64,000 bases of DNA from assembly GCF_040954835.1 (NCBI RefSeq), contig NC_090706.1, positions 28,653,148 through 28,717,147 on the forward strand, written 5' to 3'. Below are positions 35,950 to 48,340 of this stretch, piece by piece; positions within the stretch are counted from its first letter, which is position 1, and every line of letters starts with the position of its first letter. Source of the stretch: Lepisosteus oculatus. Lineage: Eukaryota > Chordata > Actinopteri > Semionotiformes > Lepisosteidae. The notes beneath the pieces were generated by a model. That model ran no database searches. It worked only from the letters and a program-made list of their open reading frames with translations, and had not been told where the DNA came from. Position numbers and translations under genes: made by a program.

Positions 35950-36395
35950 CACAACAAGGGTTCAAAATGAGAGGAGGCCATTTAGTAATTAGTAGACAAA
36001 TGATCTGAAGATTTCATCCAGCTGTGTCTTGAAAGAAGCCTGGGTATTGGCTTTAACATCTTGGCTGGGCAACCTGTTCCACTCTTCCACAACCCTTGGT
36101 GTAGAGAAGCATCTCCTGTTCTTAGTTTTATAATTCACTTCCACATACAGTAGTTTCCACCTGTGTCCTCTGGTTTCTGCTCCACTGTTCATTCCGAAGA
36201 AATCCGTGGGTTTTGCCTTGTCAGCGCCCTTGAGGATTCTGAACTGAGGTCCTCTCGTAATATTCTCTATTCAGGAGTAAAGAGATTCAGTTCCTTCAGC
36301 CTGTCAGTGTGGGACATTCCCTTAAGCCCCAGAGTGTATCCGGTTGATCTTCTCTGAACTGTTTTCCAGAGAAGAAATTTCTGTGCTGTGGCAAA
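35950..36395 (-). mobile_element. CR1-like LINE C-terminal fragment
   Basis: The minus strand from 36192 downward encodes ETRGHRWKL, then RCFSTPRVVEEWNRLP and ASFKTQLDEIF, the conserved C-terminus of CR1/jockey-clade LINE proteins (TRGH..KL...FFS.RVV..WN.LP...SFK..LD). The sequence 36230-36390, read on the minus strand, continues into decayed 'GMS...RLKELNLF' text. There is no intact reverse transcriptase. Confidence 0.75.
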
Positions 36396-36965
36396 GAGCC
36401 TTCTCACAAACAGTACCTCATGTGCAAATCAGTCTCAGGCGTGGTTGTCTGTCTAAACCACACTCGTCAGTGTTCTTTCTAACATAAAATGCAAGATTTG
36501 CATGCACCTGGTACAGGCTCGGACTTGACATTGTAAGAGAGGGGAGCATGAAGATTTATTTAAATAGTCAAATCAGGCTGATGCAGCAGCATGCAACTAC
36601 TGAATCCAGGAAAATTGTTCCATTGCTACCCAAGGCCCGTTTCTGCTGAAAACACATTGCTCCAACCCAAGTGGATACAGAAGGCCTACAGTAATGTTCT
36701 TAATATACTGTAGGCCTGCTATGTTCTTCTAGAGACAACACTGCGGGTCGATACTGTACATGAATACATGACCACTACCTCTTGGCCTTCTTTTCTCTTT
36801 CTCACCCAACCTCACTGTTAAGTGAGCTGCAAGTCTCACTTAAAGTAGTCTTTTCAAGGTTTGAGAACACATTGATAAATCATCAATGAAGTGCTACATG
36901 TTGTAAAATGAAAGAGTTTTCTGGCTCATGAGATCTTGAGTATGGGCCATTACTGTACCTAGACA
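36396..36965. other. Intergenic; first copy of a block duplicated at 38655-38810
   Basis: The segment 36785-36935, with 'cactgttaagtgagctgcaa', 'caaggtttgagaacacattg' and 'atcatcaatgaagtgctaca', is matched closely at 38655-38810. No coding sequence is seen. Confidence 0.5.
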
Positions 36966-37105
36966 GCTGTGTGGGCTGATACTTTACCTAGACAACCATA
37001 TGGGCGGATACTGTACCTAGACAACAATATGGGCAGATACTGTACACAACAGTGTGGGTTGATAGTGTACACGACAACCATGTGGGCTGATACTGTACTA
37101 GAACA
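36966..37105. repeat. Imperfect ~35-bp tandem repeat
   Basis: About four units of 'tgggctgatactgtacctag' followed by 'acaaccatatg' (variants 'gcggatactg', 'gcagatactg', 'gttgatagtg'). Each full unit carries a TACTGTA or closely similar heptamer. Confidence 0.7.
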
Positions 37106-37285
37106 CAGTCTACCTAGACAAGATGGAGATTCATTTGTACTCTTTAACCAGCTGTTTATACCATACAGAATTTAAAGTGATTGATCACAGTCTTTCATTT
37201 GTCATCAAATAACAACATGAGAACAGACGAAAGATTAAAAGTGAAAGGAGGCCCAACTAGTTCATGTAGTACAGTAGGTAGCAGA

Positions 37286-37852
37286 TAATAATTATAATAA
37301 TAATAATAATAATAATTGCTTACATTTATATAGCACTTTACAGGTAATGGTTACTCCCCTCCACCACCACCAGTGTGCAGGCCCCACCTGGATGATGCGA
37401 CGGCAGCCATAGTGCGCCAGAACGCTCACCACACATCAGCGATCAGTGGGGAGGAGAGCAGAGTAATTAAGCCAATTTATAGAGGGGGATTGTTAGGAGG
37501 CCATGATTGATAAAGAGCGATGGGAAATTTGGCCAGGACGCCGGGGTACACCCCTACTCTTTTCGAGAAACGCCCTGGGATTTTTAATGAGCACAGAGAG
37601 TCAGGACCTCGGTTTTACGTCTCAGCCGAAGGACGGCGCCTGTTTACAGTATAGTGTCCCCGTCACTACACTGGGGCATTAGGACCCACATGAGCCGCAG
37701 GGTTAGCGCCCCCTGCTGGCCCCACTAACGCCTCTTCCAGCAGCAACCTTAGTTTTTCCCAGGAGGTCTCCCATCCAGGTACTGACCAGGCTCACACCTG
37801 CTGAGCTTCAGTGGGTTGCCAGTTGTGAGTTGCAGGGTGATACGGCTGCTGG
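37286..37852 (-). mobile_element. 5S rRNA-derived long SINE, copy 4 (near full length)
   Basis: Best minus-strand copy. It begins on the + strand with a TAA-type microsatellite (the element's 3' tail) and 'atttatatagcactttacag'. It runs through 'cagtggggaggagagcagag', 'gaaacgccctgggattttta' and 'tagtgtccccgtcactacac', and ends with the 5S-like head 'ggtctcccatccaggtactg' and 'accaggctcacacctgctga'. At about 565 bp it is long for a SINE. It lacks any open frame of its own. Confidence 0.85.
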
Positions 37853-37859
37853 CCGTATC

Positions 37860-38245
37860 ATGAGTATCTGGCCGTATAATGAGTCCAAGGGCACCATCCT
37901 GCCATTTGCTGAAAGAGGTTAAGGTAGCACCTTCAACAACTTGGCTGAGGTACTTGTTCCCCGCTCCCATAGCTCTGTAAAATTTCTCCTTGTATTTTCC
38001 ACTGGCTTCCCCTGTTTTGAGTTTCACTGTTGGCCCCGAAAAAAAGTCCTCTGGTTTGAGTGTGTCAGTGTCTCTGAGGATCGTGGACACTTGTATCAGA
38101 ACCCCAAAGTATCTTCTCTGTTCAAGACATAAAAAGGTTCAGTTCCTTCAACCTTTCAGTGAAGGACATTCCTTTCAGCCCAGGAATGTACCTGGGTGCT
38201 CTTGTCTGGACTGATTCCAGAGCAGCAATATCTTCTGTTGTACTG
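37860..38245 (-). mobile_element. CR1-like LINE C-terminal fragment
   Basis: Read on the minus strand it contains a decayed 'GMSFTERLKELNLF' block (38110-38170) and a degraded C-terminal portion (37870-38000). On the + strand 'ggttcagttccttcaacctt' parallels 'gattcagttccttcagcctg' in the copy at 35950-36395. Confidence 0.6.
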
Positions 38246-40914
38246 TGGTTAACAAAACTACAGTATACACATTAGTCTGAATGAGGTTTTAAGAATACAT
38301 TGCATGCATTTAATACAACTTCCTTTGATTAAGATTCTATACCTCTAACTACATGTCCCAACATTACAGTACAGCAAAGAGCTTTAGTTAAAAAGTCTAA
38401 CGGTGACTTACTGCCTTCAAGAGAGTCTGTTTCTAATCTACATTTTCTTCTTAAAGGGACACGTTGCATTGCTTTACTCCTTATAAGATATGCCTAGCAT
38501 AATGTTCTCTTCAAATTGAGTAATTTTCTGCACAACTGCCTCCAGTAAGGAATTATCCCCTTCAGCTTGCTTCTCCTTCAGTACTGCCGTAGATCCCATG
38601 AATTCATTATTAATGCTTCTTTTTAAAATGACGGCCCTGTTTTATTTCGGGTGGGTGCATTTATCTTGGCCTTTTCTCTTTTTCTCTCTCTCAAACTGTT
38701 AAGTGGGCTGCAAGCTGCAGTCTTTTAAAGGTTTGAGATCAGATCACATTGATAATCATCAATTAAGTGCTACACTTTGTAAACTTTTCTGGCTTGTGAT
38801 ATCATGTTTTATATTGTGACTTACTGAAATATCAAGAAATTGCGCACCCTGTAAGAGTGTCCCATTTTATCCAAACTAATGGAAAAGGTCCACGGCATGG
38901 TATGTCCCATGATCCCTGGGTACTGTAAAGCAGTAGCAGCCCAGCCCTTTTCTTCAGTGTGCTGTGTCACGTGAAAGAAGGCTGACCTTACCACTGAAGG
39001 AAACAGCAGACCTGGCTAATGTGTCAGTTCAGACAGCTTGAAGGGTTTCCCGGCAGTGATTGGAGGCTAGGTCAAACCACAAACAGCGTCCAATCCAGTA
39101 CATACAGTATGAAGTGGACTGAAATGGAGTCACAGAAGATGGATTCAACATCATTTAACAAAAGACCACAGCGTGGTCATCAGAAATCTGTGAACATCAA
39201 ATGGAATTGTCACCATTACAGCATCTGAAATTGCCACTGAGATGGACCAACCTGCTATTAGAGGTATTCTCAAATAGTTTGGAAGGACAGTTAAAAAAAT
39301 ACTTTGTTATATTCCAGGAGGCAACCAAGTGGCTTAACCAGTAAAGGTGGTTGTGTGGAGCTATCATTGATCCATCTAGATCAGGCCTCTGCATCTGGCC
39401 ACACTCTGTGATGGGAAACAAGTTAGTTCCATTTACATTGTATTGCTTAAGGAAAAGTAGCTCTTTGCACACAGTGATGGGAAATCGATACTGTGTAACC
39501 TCTGCTGAACTTGAATAATATGTTCTGCAAACAGTTCCTCCAAGAAGTGGGTAGGTCCTCTCTAGTTCTTGTTTCTTGTACCGTACGAAAGCGGAACAGC
39601 AATTCAGAATGAAAAACATCAGGGTCAGTCTTGGTAGTCCAAGTCACTCCCCCAGAGGCTACAGGAAGACATTCAACATTTGGCTCCAGTTTCTGAAATA
39701 TATATTCTGCTGAAGCAAGATCATATTTTTATTAAGTAAGGGCAGGCCGTAATTGCATGATGAATTGCTATCACAGGACAAAGATCAGAACAACAAACCC
39801 AAGAGCCTAGTATCATTTTTTTTTTGCAAATTCCAGGGAAACACAGCATTGAGAACATCCGATCCATTATCAGAAAGTTGCTGATCCCTGCTGAGCAACA
39901 CCGCACCCCAGAGCCTGTTCTGGAAGTACAGGGCTCAAGACTGGATAATACCCCGGATGGGACACCAGCCGATCAACTAGCAATAATAAACCAAAACATA
40001 TGGTCCAAGTGGCCTCCCATCTTCCAGAACATTTTTTAAGATCGTGTTCTTAAGGCTACGCTGACCAAACATTCAAACCCACAGCCGTTTTCATTAACAG
40101 CAAACAGAAGTATCATTATCGACCAAAACATCCTTCAAAGACGCTTGACGAGCCTCTTTGAGCCTGATGGTTGTTGTCAAGAGCAAACTTGCTGATCCGC
40201 AATGAAATCCCGCTGGGACACTCCAGCACATTATAACAGGATGCACAGAGACTACGGAAGGTGAGGGTGAACGTCCAGAAACTTTAGCCCTACACTGTTT
40301 CAGTTTGCAAATAAAGTATGCAAATGTTTGTAGGAACAGTCTCTAGTTTTGTCACTCTGAAGCCGTCAGATTCTCTCCATCGGTTTCCAGAAACCAGTCA
40401 GGAGAGTGTTTTCTGCCATATTCTCCACTTGCCAGAGTGGCTTCCAAACCAGATCAGCACGGCTCATGTCCAGTGTAGAGTTGAACCCGTTTGTGTTTTT
40501 CCTCAGACAGGTGAGCTAATCTGATTCACCCCAACAGGCAGCAGACGCTGCTAATGCCCGACAGTACTGGCCGCTCTCTGAATTACTTGGAGACAATCCA
40601 AGATTTTAAATTGCGAGGCTGCATTCTTTCCCTCTGCAAGCTAATTTGTTTGTCATTAGCCTGACTGGGGTTTTTTTTTTTGCTATCAAAATGATCCTAG
40701 CCAGCATGTCTTTGGAATACGGGAGGAAATTAGAACAGTGAAATGCCATGTCAGGCCAGAAGGTATAAGCTGTAACTGACAGCAATCCCATTCACCTTTC
40801 TATGTTGTTATTGGCTTCACTGCAATCACATAGTGAGACTCGCTGCTGCAACTCAGATGGGATTGCAGATCACTTTTGCCAGTCCTATGTTCAGTAGAAG
40901 TCAATGCAAGAAAA
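38246..40914. other. Intergenic; second copy of the duplicated block at 38655-38810
   Basis: No gene recognised. A short V-SINE-like scrap, 'ccccggatgggacaccagcc', lies near 39950. The 140-codon minus frame at 39197-39619 has no recognisable domain. A (T)10 run is at about 40670. Confidence 0.4.
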
Positions 40915-41140
40915 GGAGCAAAGGAGAGGAGACCATCTGGTCCATGTAAGCTCTTTTCATTGGCAGTGATCTGAGCATCTCAACCACTCACTTCTGGAAG
41001 GACCTTGGGGGTCTGGTTGCTGGGTAAGATTGTTCCAGACCCCCACCACCCTCTGTGTAAAGGCACATCTCCTGTTCTCAGTTCTCAAATGTGGACAGGA
41101 GGAAGGCCTTCATCCAAAAGCTCAGTTATGTTGTCAAAAG
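40915..41140 (-). mobile_element. CR1-like LINE C-terminal relic
   Basis: The minus strand around 41000-41070 translates in a broken frame to FTQRVVGVWNNLTQQ, the LINE 'FF..RVV..WN.LP' box. The + strand 'gttccagacccccaccaccc' parallels 'gttccagacacccaccactc' at 43570. Confidence 0.6.
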
Positions 41141-41231
41141 CAATCGAGCAAATGCTGGACAACTAAAATTAATCTATTAAAATGAATGGATTTTAATTTG
41201 AATGTTAAATTTCTCATTATTATAGGGGACT

Positions 41232-41578
41232 TAGGGATGGCATGGTGGTGCAGGGGTAGCACTGGTACCTCACAGAGCTGGGACCCTGAGCTCAATTCCT
41301 AAGCTGCTATCTACAGTATATGGGGTTTGTATGTTTCCCCTGTGTTCCTCCAAGTGCTCTGGTTTCTTCCCACAGTCCAGAGACATACTTGTAGGTTAAC
41401 TGGTTTCTGGGAAAATTGGCCCTGGTGTAAGTGAGTGCTTGTGCGTGTCCGTGTGTGGCCCTGTGATGGACTGGCAACATGTCCAGGGTGTACCCTACTT
41501 TGTGCTCGCAAGAATAGGCTCCGGCTACCACCCAGCAACTCTGTACTGAATAGCAGTTAAAAAAAAAAGAAGGATGGA
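41232..41578 (+). mobile_element. V-SINE-like element, near full length
   Basis: A tRNA-like head ('catggtggtgcaggggtagc', 'gagctcaattcc') is followed by the conserved V domain ('ggggtttgtatgtttcccc', 'tctggtttcttcccacagtc', 'cagagacatac'). The tail holds 'ctgtgatggactggcaacat' and 'aggctccggctaccac' and ends in an A-rich stretch with 'ggatgga'. Confidence 0.8.
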
Positions 41579-42239
41579 TTGTATGACTTAGAGGCTGAGA
41601 ATACTGTGATTTTCAACTGCTGTGACAGTCGTGGGGGCACTGCAGAAATTTGGAAAAGTCACATATGAAAAACAAAACAATGAATATTAAATGCATTTTA
41701 GCTGTGTAAAGCAAGCAAAGGGTCATGCTGCCTGTTCAATCTATATACACAAACGTAAGAAGTCTGTCCACTCCGGAATTACGTGAAGTGGGAGTTAAAC
41801 TCGGCCAGTTTAATGGACATGTTTGACAGCACGATTGGCTTCTACTTCAGTGTCATCAATGTCTTTAGAAGGGCTGAGGCCACTGTGCAAAGCAAATGCA
41901 GATGAAACACTCTTTATAATATTAATACACTCAGGTCAGTCATGTGTACAGTGCGTAAGGGGGATGGAAAAGGCTGAGAGACGTGGATTAAGAGGGAAGA
42001 ACCAAGCCTGGTGAATCTTCCTGAGGTCAGAATTTTTGTCCAATAGCAGCTGTTGTAGCCAGTAATTTACAGTATATTTGTTTACTTCTAAACAAAAGCA
42101 AAATGACCTCTTGTCCGACTGATTGACAACCATCAGATGAGTCTGTAGTTTGAAGGCCTGAATACATGACATTTTGATGTTTACACACATTTTGCTTGTA
42201 CCCATTTCAGTGTGTATGCGGGTCCCCACCTGACTCTTC
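41579..42239. other. Intergenic, no gene seen
   Basis: Unassigned sequence; short frames only. Confidence 0.4.
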
Positions 42240-42560
42240 TGTTCAGTTTAAGGCTTAAAGCCGTGCTTTAGTTCCGAGTACAATTCTGGGCTGGGGGACC
42301 TTCTGTTTGGAGTCTGCGTGTTCCAGGTGGAGTCGGCGTGTTCCTGAACGTTCTGTGTGGAATGTGTGGAGAATGCATGTCCAGTGTGTAGTCTGTGTGG
42401 AGCCTGCATGTTGTCACTGTGTTTGTGTGGGCCTTCCTGGAGGGCTCAGGGTTCCCCTCCTACATTCCAAAAACAAGCCACTTGGGTAACCTGACGCCTC
42501 TTAACTGGCCATGTGTGTTCATGAGTGCCCTGTGACCCGCTGATATCCCAGTCACAGGTC
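42240..42560 (+). mobile_element. V-SINE-like element with internally repeated core
   Basis: The V-domain start 'gtttggagtctgcgtgttcc' is repeated in degenerate form ('ggtggagtcggcgtgttcct', 'gtgtggaatgtgtgg', 'gtgtggagcctgcatgttgt'). The tail retains 'catgagtgccctgtgacccg' and 'ctgatatcc'. It is more diverged than the copy at 41232-41578. Confidence 0.5.
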
Positions 42561-43479
42561 AACAGTTCTGTTCCTTGCAGACAGTTTACATTTCATTTCA
42601 CACTGAACTTCTAATGCAGAAGGAGAAGTCAAATGTTTCTCTAAAATTTTAGCTTTGGTTAAAAATAATGGCAATTCGTGCAACACTAAGGCTGATCATT
42701 TTACAATAATTTGGGGAACTGTGAAAGGTTAGAGACATTTAAAGTATGCTACAAGCTAATATAGTTTGGGAAGAACTTGTCAAGACTATGCAATTACATT
42801 GTAATGCACTGTGTAGGAATGCATTTAATTGTACAGAACTACATGAGAGAGGGAAAGAAAGAGACAGCTGCCGATTTTACTCTCAATGTTTTTGGTTGGT
42901 ACGGTTACTCAACACTTTTTTTAGTAATCGTTTGTATCTATTTGCAGAAAAGAGGAAGTTTTTGACCACTCCCACAGAGACTGTGAGCTTCATTACTTCT
43001 GCCTTGTGGGTTCAACAGCACTGCTCACTGTTTCTAAGCTATTTTACTTGCTTAGAAGCCTCAGTTTCCCTCTTTACCAGCTCTGCTGGCGATATAGCCC
43101 TGAGGTTACTGCAGGTATTACTAACACAAACCTCACATGTAAACTTTAGTGAAGAACGCAAAGAGACACACAGCAAAATGAAAAATGCCACAATGTGAAC
43201 GTCCTTTCAATGAAACTGTTGTATTAAACCTCTTATGTTGTGAGGTAACACCTTTAGAATTTAACTATATCTTTTGTACTGGAAGTATCAGCTCCTTACT
43301 CCTGGGCTATTAACAGTATATGTTCTTCTATGTCCAGCTTTATTCTGTTTAATTAAATTGTCACTGTTTAATTGTCAAATTGTAAAGAATTTCTCTTTAG
43401 CCCATGAGGAATTCATCTCATTTTTATGAAGATGTTCCAAGCAAAAATCTTTATAATGATTTTCAGTCCAGATATGTTT
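42561..43479. other. Intergenic, no gene seen
   Basis: The 150-codon + frame at 42746-43198 has no recognisable domain or splice context and is not called as a gene. Confidence 0.4.
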
Positions 43480-43970
43480 TCAGGCCATCCTGCTCATCTG
43501 GTAGTTTAGGACCCAAGTGAATCTAACATTTGTCCTGCCATGTCTTATACTGTAGGTGCCCTGGCTGGGATGCTGTTCCAGACACCCACCACTCCCAGAG
43601 TAAAGAAGTGCTTCCTCTTTCTCGGTCTTAAATAAATTCCCCTCCAGTTTCCAATTGTAATGCCGTGTTTTTATTCCACCAGAGTGTGAGGCAGTCCCCT
43701 GGGTTGAACCTGTCTAGACCTCTTGGGATTTTCTATTCCTGGATCAAGTCTCCTTGACCTCAACCCATCCGTGTAGGCCAGTCTTCCGAGACCAAGAATC
43801 ATTCCTGTTACTCCTCCTCTTTCTCAAGCTGTAATATATTCTTCTGGAGTCTGACAACCCAACCTCCAATTGAGGTCTTACTACTGCAGTGAAAACCATG
43901 TGGATAAGTTCCCAGCATTTGAATTTCACAAACATATTTCTCCTTGGTATTTCCTAGTGACAGTGAATGA
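43480..43970 (-). mobile_element. CR1-like LINE C-terminal fragment
   Basis: The minus strand near 43560-43620 reads RKHFFTLGVVGVWNSIPA, a version of the LINE C-terminal 'FFT.RVV..WN.LP' motif. Upstream in the element (43740-43935) lie decayed 'LEKEEE..' and 'VRPQLE' pieces, the latter a typical LINE reverse transcriptase remnant. Confidence 0.65.
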
Positions 43971-46900
43971 TGCCTGCTATATTCCATGTGTTTTCAGGGC
44001 TGACTAGTTCTCGCACAGACCAACTGTTACGTTACCCAGGTCCCATCCATCTATTTGCATTTAGCCACTTGCTAATTCCTGGTCAGGATCAAGGCATTCA
44101 GGAACGTTTCCTGGCAGGACACGGAACAGGGCGGGACTACAGCCTGGATGGGACAGCAGCACCTTGCAGGTTTCCAGGTTGAGAATCTTGTAGACCTGTA
44201 TCTCTTTTAGGAGGAATTCTGGCTCAGAAGCCTTCAGACTCAGGTGTTAGCATGCCACTGTTTCGACCCAGTGTCTGAAACTGTGGTTTCTCTTGTGCTA
44301 ATCTATTTTTATTTTATTTGTATTTTATACATCAGCTGTGGGCTGCAGCCATAAGGATTCAGTTTCAAAGATGGCCTGTGTGACAGTCCTTAGGTACAGT
44401 ACATTTCCAAATGTACCGTTTAGCATAAACAGCACAACCCATTTGTTTTTCAGCCTCTCGCTGGGCTCCTGTGTGGTGTCCCTCTGACTACCCCTGAGCT
44501 TTTCACCACTCTGGCCAATGTGCTCAGAAAACTGCAGAGTAGTGGACTGCCAATCACGGCGCGGCTCTGTGGCACCACTCTTAACATCGGCGCGCAAAAC
44601 ACGAAAATCCAATACAAAAACAACCCGGAATAACCGAATGACTACTCCACAGCAGGTTGCACAGTGCGTGAAGCATTTCAGCGTGTAAGATAACAGGGCA
44701 AGATGTTTTACACACGGCAAAACAACATTTTCAGAAAACGCAGAACAATCGTTTCAAAGTTGTAAGAGGAGTTAGAGCTTACTGGAAGACGTTTAGTCTC
44801 TGTAAGGCTGATGCTGAACCCCAAAATGGTTTTAAACAATAATATGCTGAATTTGTCAAGGCTGCCTGCCTATACAGTACAGTAGCTGTATTGCAGGGTG
44901 TTTGATTTTGAATATGCTGCTGACAACACCATGGTCCAGGGTTCGATTCCTGCACTTTGGTATGGTCATAGGTTGATGATATCATTGTCATATAGTGGTC
45001 TGGTCTGGTCTCATATAGTGACATGTAGCATAGACATATAGTATCTGATGGCTCTCACAAGATGTTGACACGGTCTGGGTGCGCCCATCTTTCTAAAACA
45101 GACCATTACAACAAAGCTAGAAATCTCAAATTATCTTTTACATTTTATAACATTACACATGATAAAAGTAATAACGTGCCCCCGAGGAGAAAGTGACAAC
45201 TATTAGTCGCCAGGACGGCCTTCTAAATGTCACAGTTCCATTACAGCATGATGGAGCACATTAAAATCAAATTGTACAAACGAAATGACTATTCTCCAGG
45301 AGCACTGTTAAATAAATACTGTGCAATGTGCGTCATTCAGATCTAATATTAACATTCTTCACTGACTTGTTTTGCTGTTGTGTTTTAGGGGGAGTTATAA
45401 TAGAGTTGGCTGAGCGATCTCAATGTTTTTGAACCACACAGAGATCAGTATATATATATGACTATATCCATTGATGAGAGAAAAACTCTGGGAATGAGGT
45501 AAAACAAATAAAGAAAATTACAATGATATTACTACATTGAAAGCTCCCCAACATCATATTTGATGAGCTGTGGGCCCTTTTATAATTTCAGTCTCATGTG
45601 GAAGCAATAAAATGCTGACTATTTCATAGGAAATTAAGAACCTCAAAAACAATGATCAAATGATCAATTTAAACAAAAATGTTTCTATTATGCATGTGTG
45701 TATATAGCCCTATCAACATATCAGAGAATGCTCCTAATCCAGAGTCCATTCACCTACAGCGTTGACTATGTTCAATGCCCCTGAGTCTGTTACATGTTAC
45801 AGAAGGGAAGCAGCCACCCACAGAAACCATGGCCGTGCAGAAGTCCTCCTGACCTTGTCACGAGCAGACTCAGACCAGATCACTGTGTCTGCTCTGAGCC
45901 CACTTGTCACAATTACAGTAGACCTCAATCACAGGACACTGATTCGGTTACCTACTCATTATGGGATCACTCAGGTCTTCTTACACAAATTAAAACGTGT
46001 TAATGTGTTCACTTTGTCACCGTGGCTTACTGCAGCCTGAACTGCACCTCCTTTTATATACACCAGCCACCAATTGCACATCCCTAAGACTGTCTGAATT
46101 GACACATGAGCCAGGTCTGCTACTGCCTGTGGAGATGCACCAAAGCCATGTGCACCAGGAACTATGCCTCTTGTTAGCACAATGCACTAAGGAAAAAGAT
46201 CTCTGCCTTCTAGTCCTCATGACTTATGGGAAATATCTCATGACACTGCCATCTCTTTGTACAGGATGGATCTCTTATTTGGACTGGGTAGTATATATAC
46301 AGTATATACAATGTATCTATTTTTGGTCTGTAGGTCTATATACAGTATTGTGAAGAGCCCCAGTCCAGTAGGTTTTAAATCATACTTTTCTGGAAAATTT
46401 AACTTTACATGCTTAAACGATTGTTTAAAAAAGTCTTCCAGGCCTTGAACTAACAGATGATTAAGGGTGAACTTTAAGATTAATCGGATTGGAGCTCACC
46501 AGGACCAGGACTAGAGACCCCTGCTGTGTGCATGTACTGTATATCAGTCTTTATTTCACATAAAGCTATGTATTTCAGATGAAGGTGTTTTTTTTATCTT
46601 ATTTACAGATAAAGATTTTTTTAACCATGTATATGAATGAGAATAAGGAGTTCTTTTCCAACACAAGTTTGCATTAGTATATTAGGATATAGCTTTTCCA
46701 AAAACAATAAAGAAGCAGAACTTATTTGGCTCAAATGACCCCTGGTTGTTTGCTTAGGTTCTCTGCCACTCGCCAAGCAATGCCAAGCTAACCCAGTCAC
46801 ACAGTGGAGCTGAAAGCCAACTAGCTCAGCGCACAGAAGCCCCTCTCTCTGAGCTGCTGAGCTCAGCTCTCTGAGTTAATCTAGCTGTGTGCAGATCTCC

Positions 46901-47992
46901 CCATGGTTATTCTCAAGCTCTGAATTCCTTGTGGTTGTTTCTGACATTCATATGTAAATACAATAAATAAAAGGGCCCAGAAACATTGTCACATTAATAA
47001 AAACAGTAGCCTAATAAGGCAAGAGCAATAGAAATAACATTCCATATTCTGAAGAAGGATTCGCCACTGCGCATAACTGAAGCGTAAGACACTGGATACG
47101 TTAACACACCCAGGTCTGGTCCAAAACAACGAGACAAGACCTTTGGAAAGCCTTTAAAACACACCCTGTGTCTTTCCCTAAGCCAGACTGAGATCTCTGC
47201 TCTCCCGACCTAACAGGTACTGTAAGCGTTCCACACTGAAATTACTATTCCAGCCAAGAGCTGGTCTGATTGTTGTGGTCAGTCAGCCCCTACAAACACT
47301 GTCATCAGCATGTTCAAATGAGCTCTTGCAATAACAAAGATGGGGACAAAGAGGTCAGTCCAGTGTCCTTTTTGAAAATCAATGGTGTAATCACCAGAAA
47401 ACTGATGGGTTACAGCCCACCAAAGTCAGCATGGCGGCAGACTTCCAAAAATGCCTTTCTGCAGGTGTTACAGTGCCTTTTCCATGAAACCCGCACTCCA
47501 CCACAAAACAGATGAGATTGCAGATGAACGAAGGTTAAAGATGAAGTCATTCTCTCCCATGTCACACATCTGTTGACAGAGCTGCAGTTTGGGGATTGAT
47601 ATTTGTCTTATTTGTGAAACACAGAAAAGTGACACATTGTCTCTGCACCAATAATTGCTGTGAGTCGTTCTGGAACAAAGGTCACAGGGGACTCTGTACT
47701 TTTGTGTATTGTTTGCATTAATGGCAGTTAGTGACACGAGATGAACAAGCTGTTCCTCTGAACGAGGGCAGCGGTGTTGGCTGTGTTAACTGTTAATGTA
47801 AAACCTCGTGCTGTGAAAATGTTATTCCCGGATGGACAAGAAGATAATTTCCCTGTATTTCTCTCTCTCTTTCACAGGGATAATGGCTGTCTTCATTACT
47901 GTCTCCTACTCATTGTTAAGCTCTTGCCAAGTGATACTTCAGAAAAAAAATCTGAAATTCCCTTAATGCCCCATACTGTATATTCCAAATAT
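43971..47992. other. Intergenic, no gene seen
   Basis: Possible SINE scraps lie near 44120-44170 ('cctggatgggacagcagcac') and 44930-44960 ('ccagggttcgattcctgcac', B-box-like). An AT tract 'tatatatatgactatat' is near 45450. No exon recognised. Confidence 0.4.
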
Positions 47993-48340
47993 ATCCATCC
48001 ATTTTATTAACTGCTCATGCAATACTGGGCCACCATCTCGACAAGCAATGGGCACAAGACAGAACACACCCTGGATGGGACACCAGTCGATCGCAGGGCA
48101 CAGACACACACACACTCACACAAGGGGCAGATTTCCCAGAAGCCAGTTAACCTGCCAGTATGGACTGTGGTCAGTTTCCTCCCACTTGGACTGTGGGTAG
48201 AAAACGGAGCACCGAGAGGAAACCACTGTAAACATGAAGATAACATACAAACTCCACACAGAAGAGCACCGCAGGAATTAAACCTCTGTAATAAAACTCT
48301 GCACGGCAGCAATGCACAGCACTGAGCCATCATGCTACTT
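47993..48340 (-). mobile_element. V-SINE-like element, near full length
   Basis: On the + strand it begins with the tail ('atatccatccattttattaa', 'caccctggatgggacaccag') and passes the central V domain in reverse ('agataacatacaaactccac'). It ends in the reversed tRNA-like head ('caggaattaaacc', 'actgagccatcatgc'). Confidence 0.75.

Noticed and set aside
37749..38090. 113-codon minus-strand frame
   Set aside because: A chance fusion of a CR1-like relic with the head of a 5S-SINE.
39197..39619. 140-codon minus-strand frame
   Set aside because: No recognisable domain; the sequence looks like decayed intergenic DNA.
42746..43198. 150-codon plus-strand frame
   Set aside because: No domain, AT-rich codon use unlike either real gene, no splice context.
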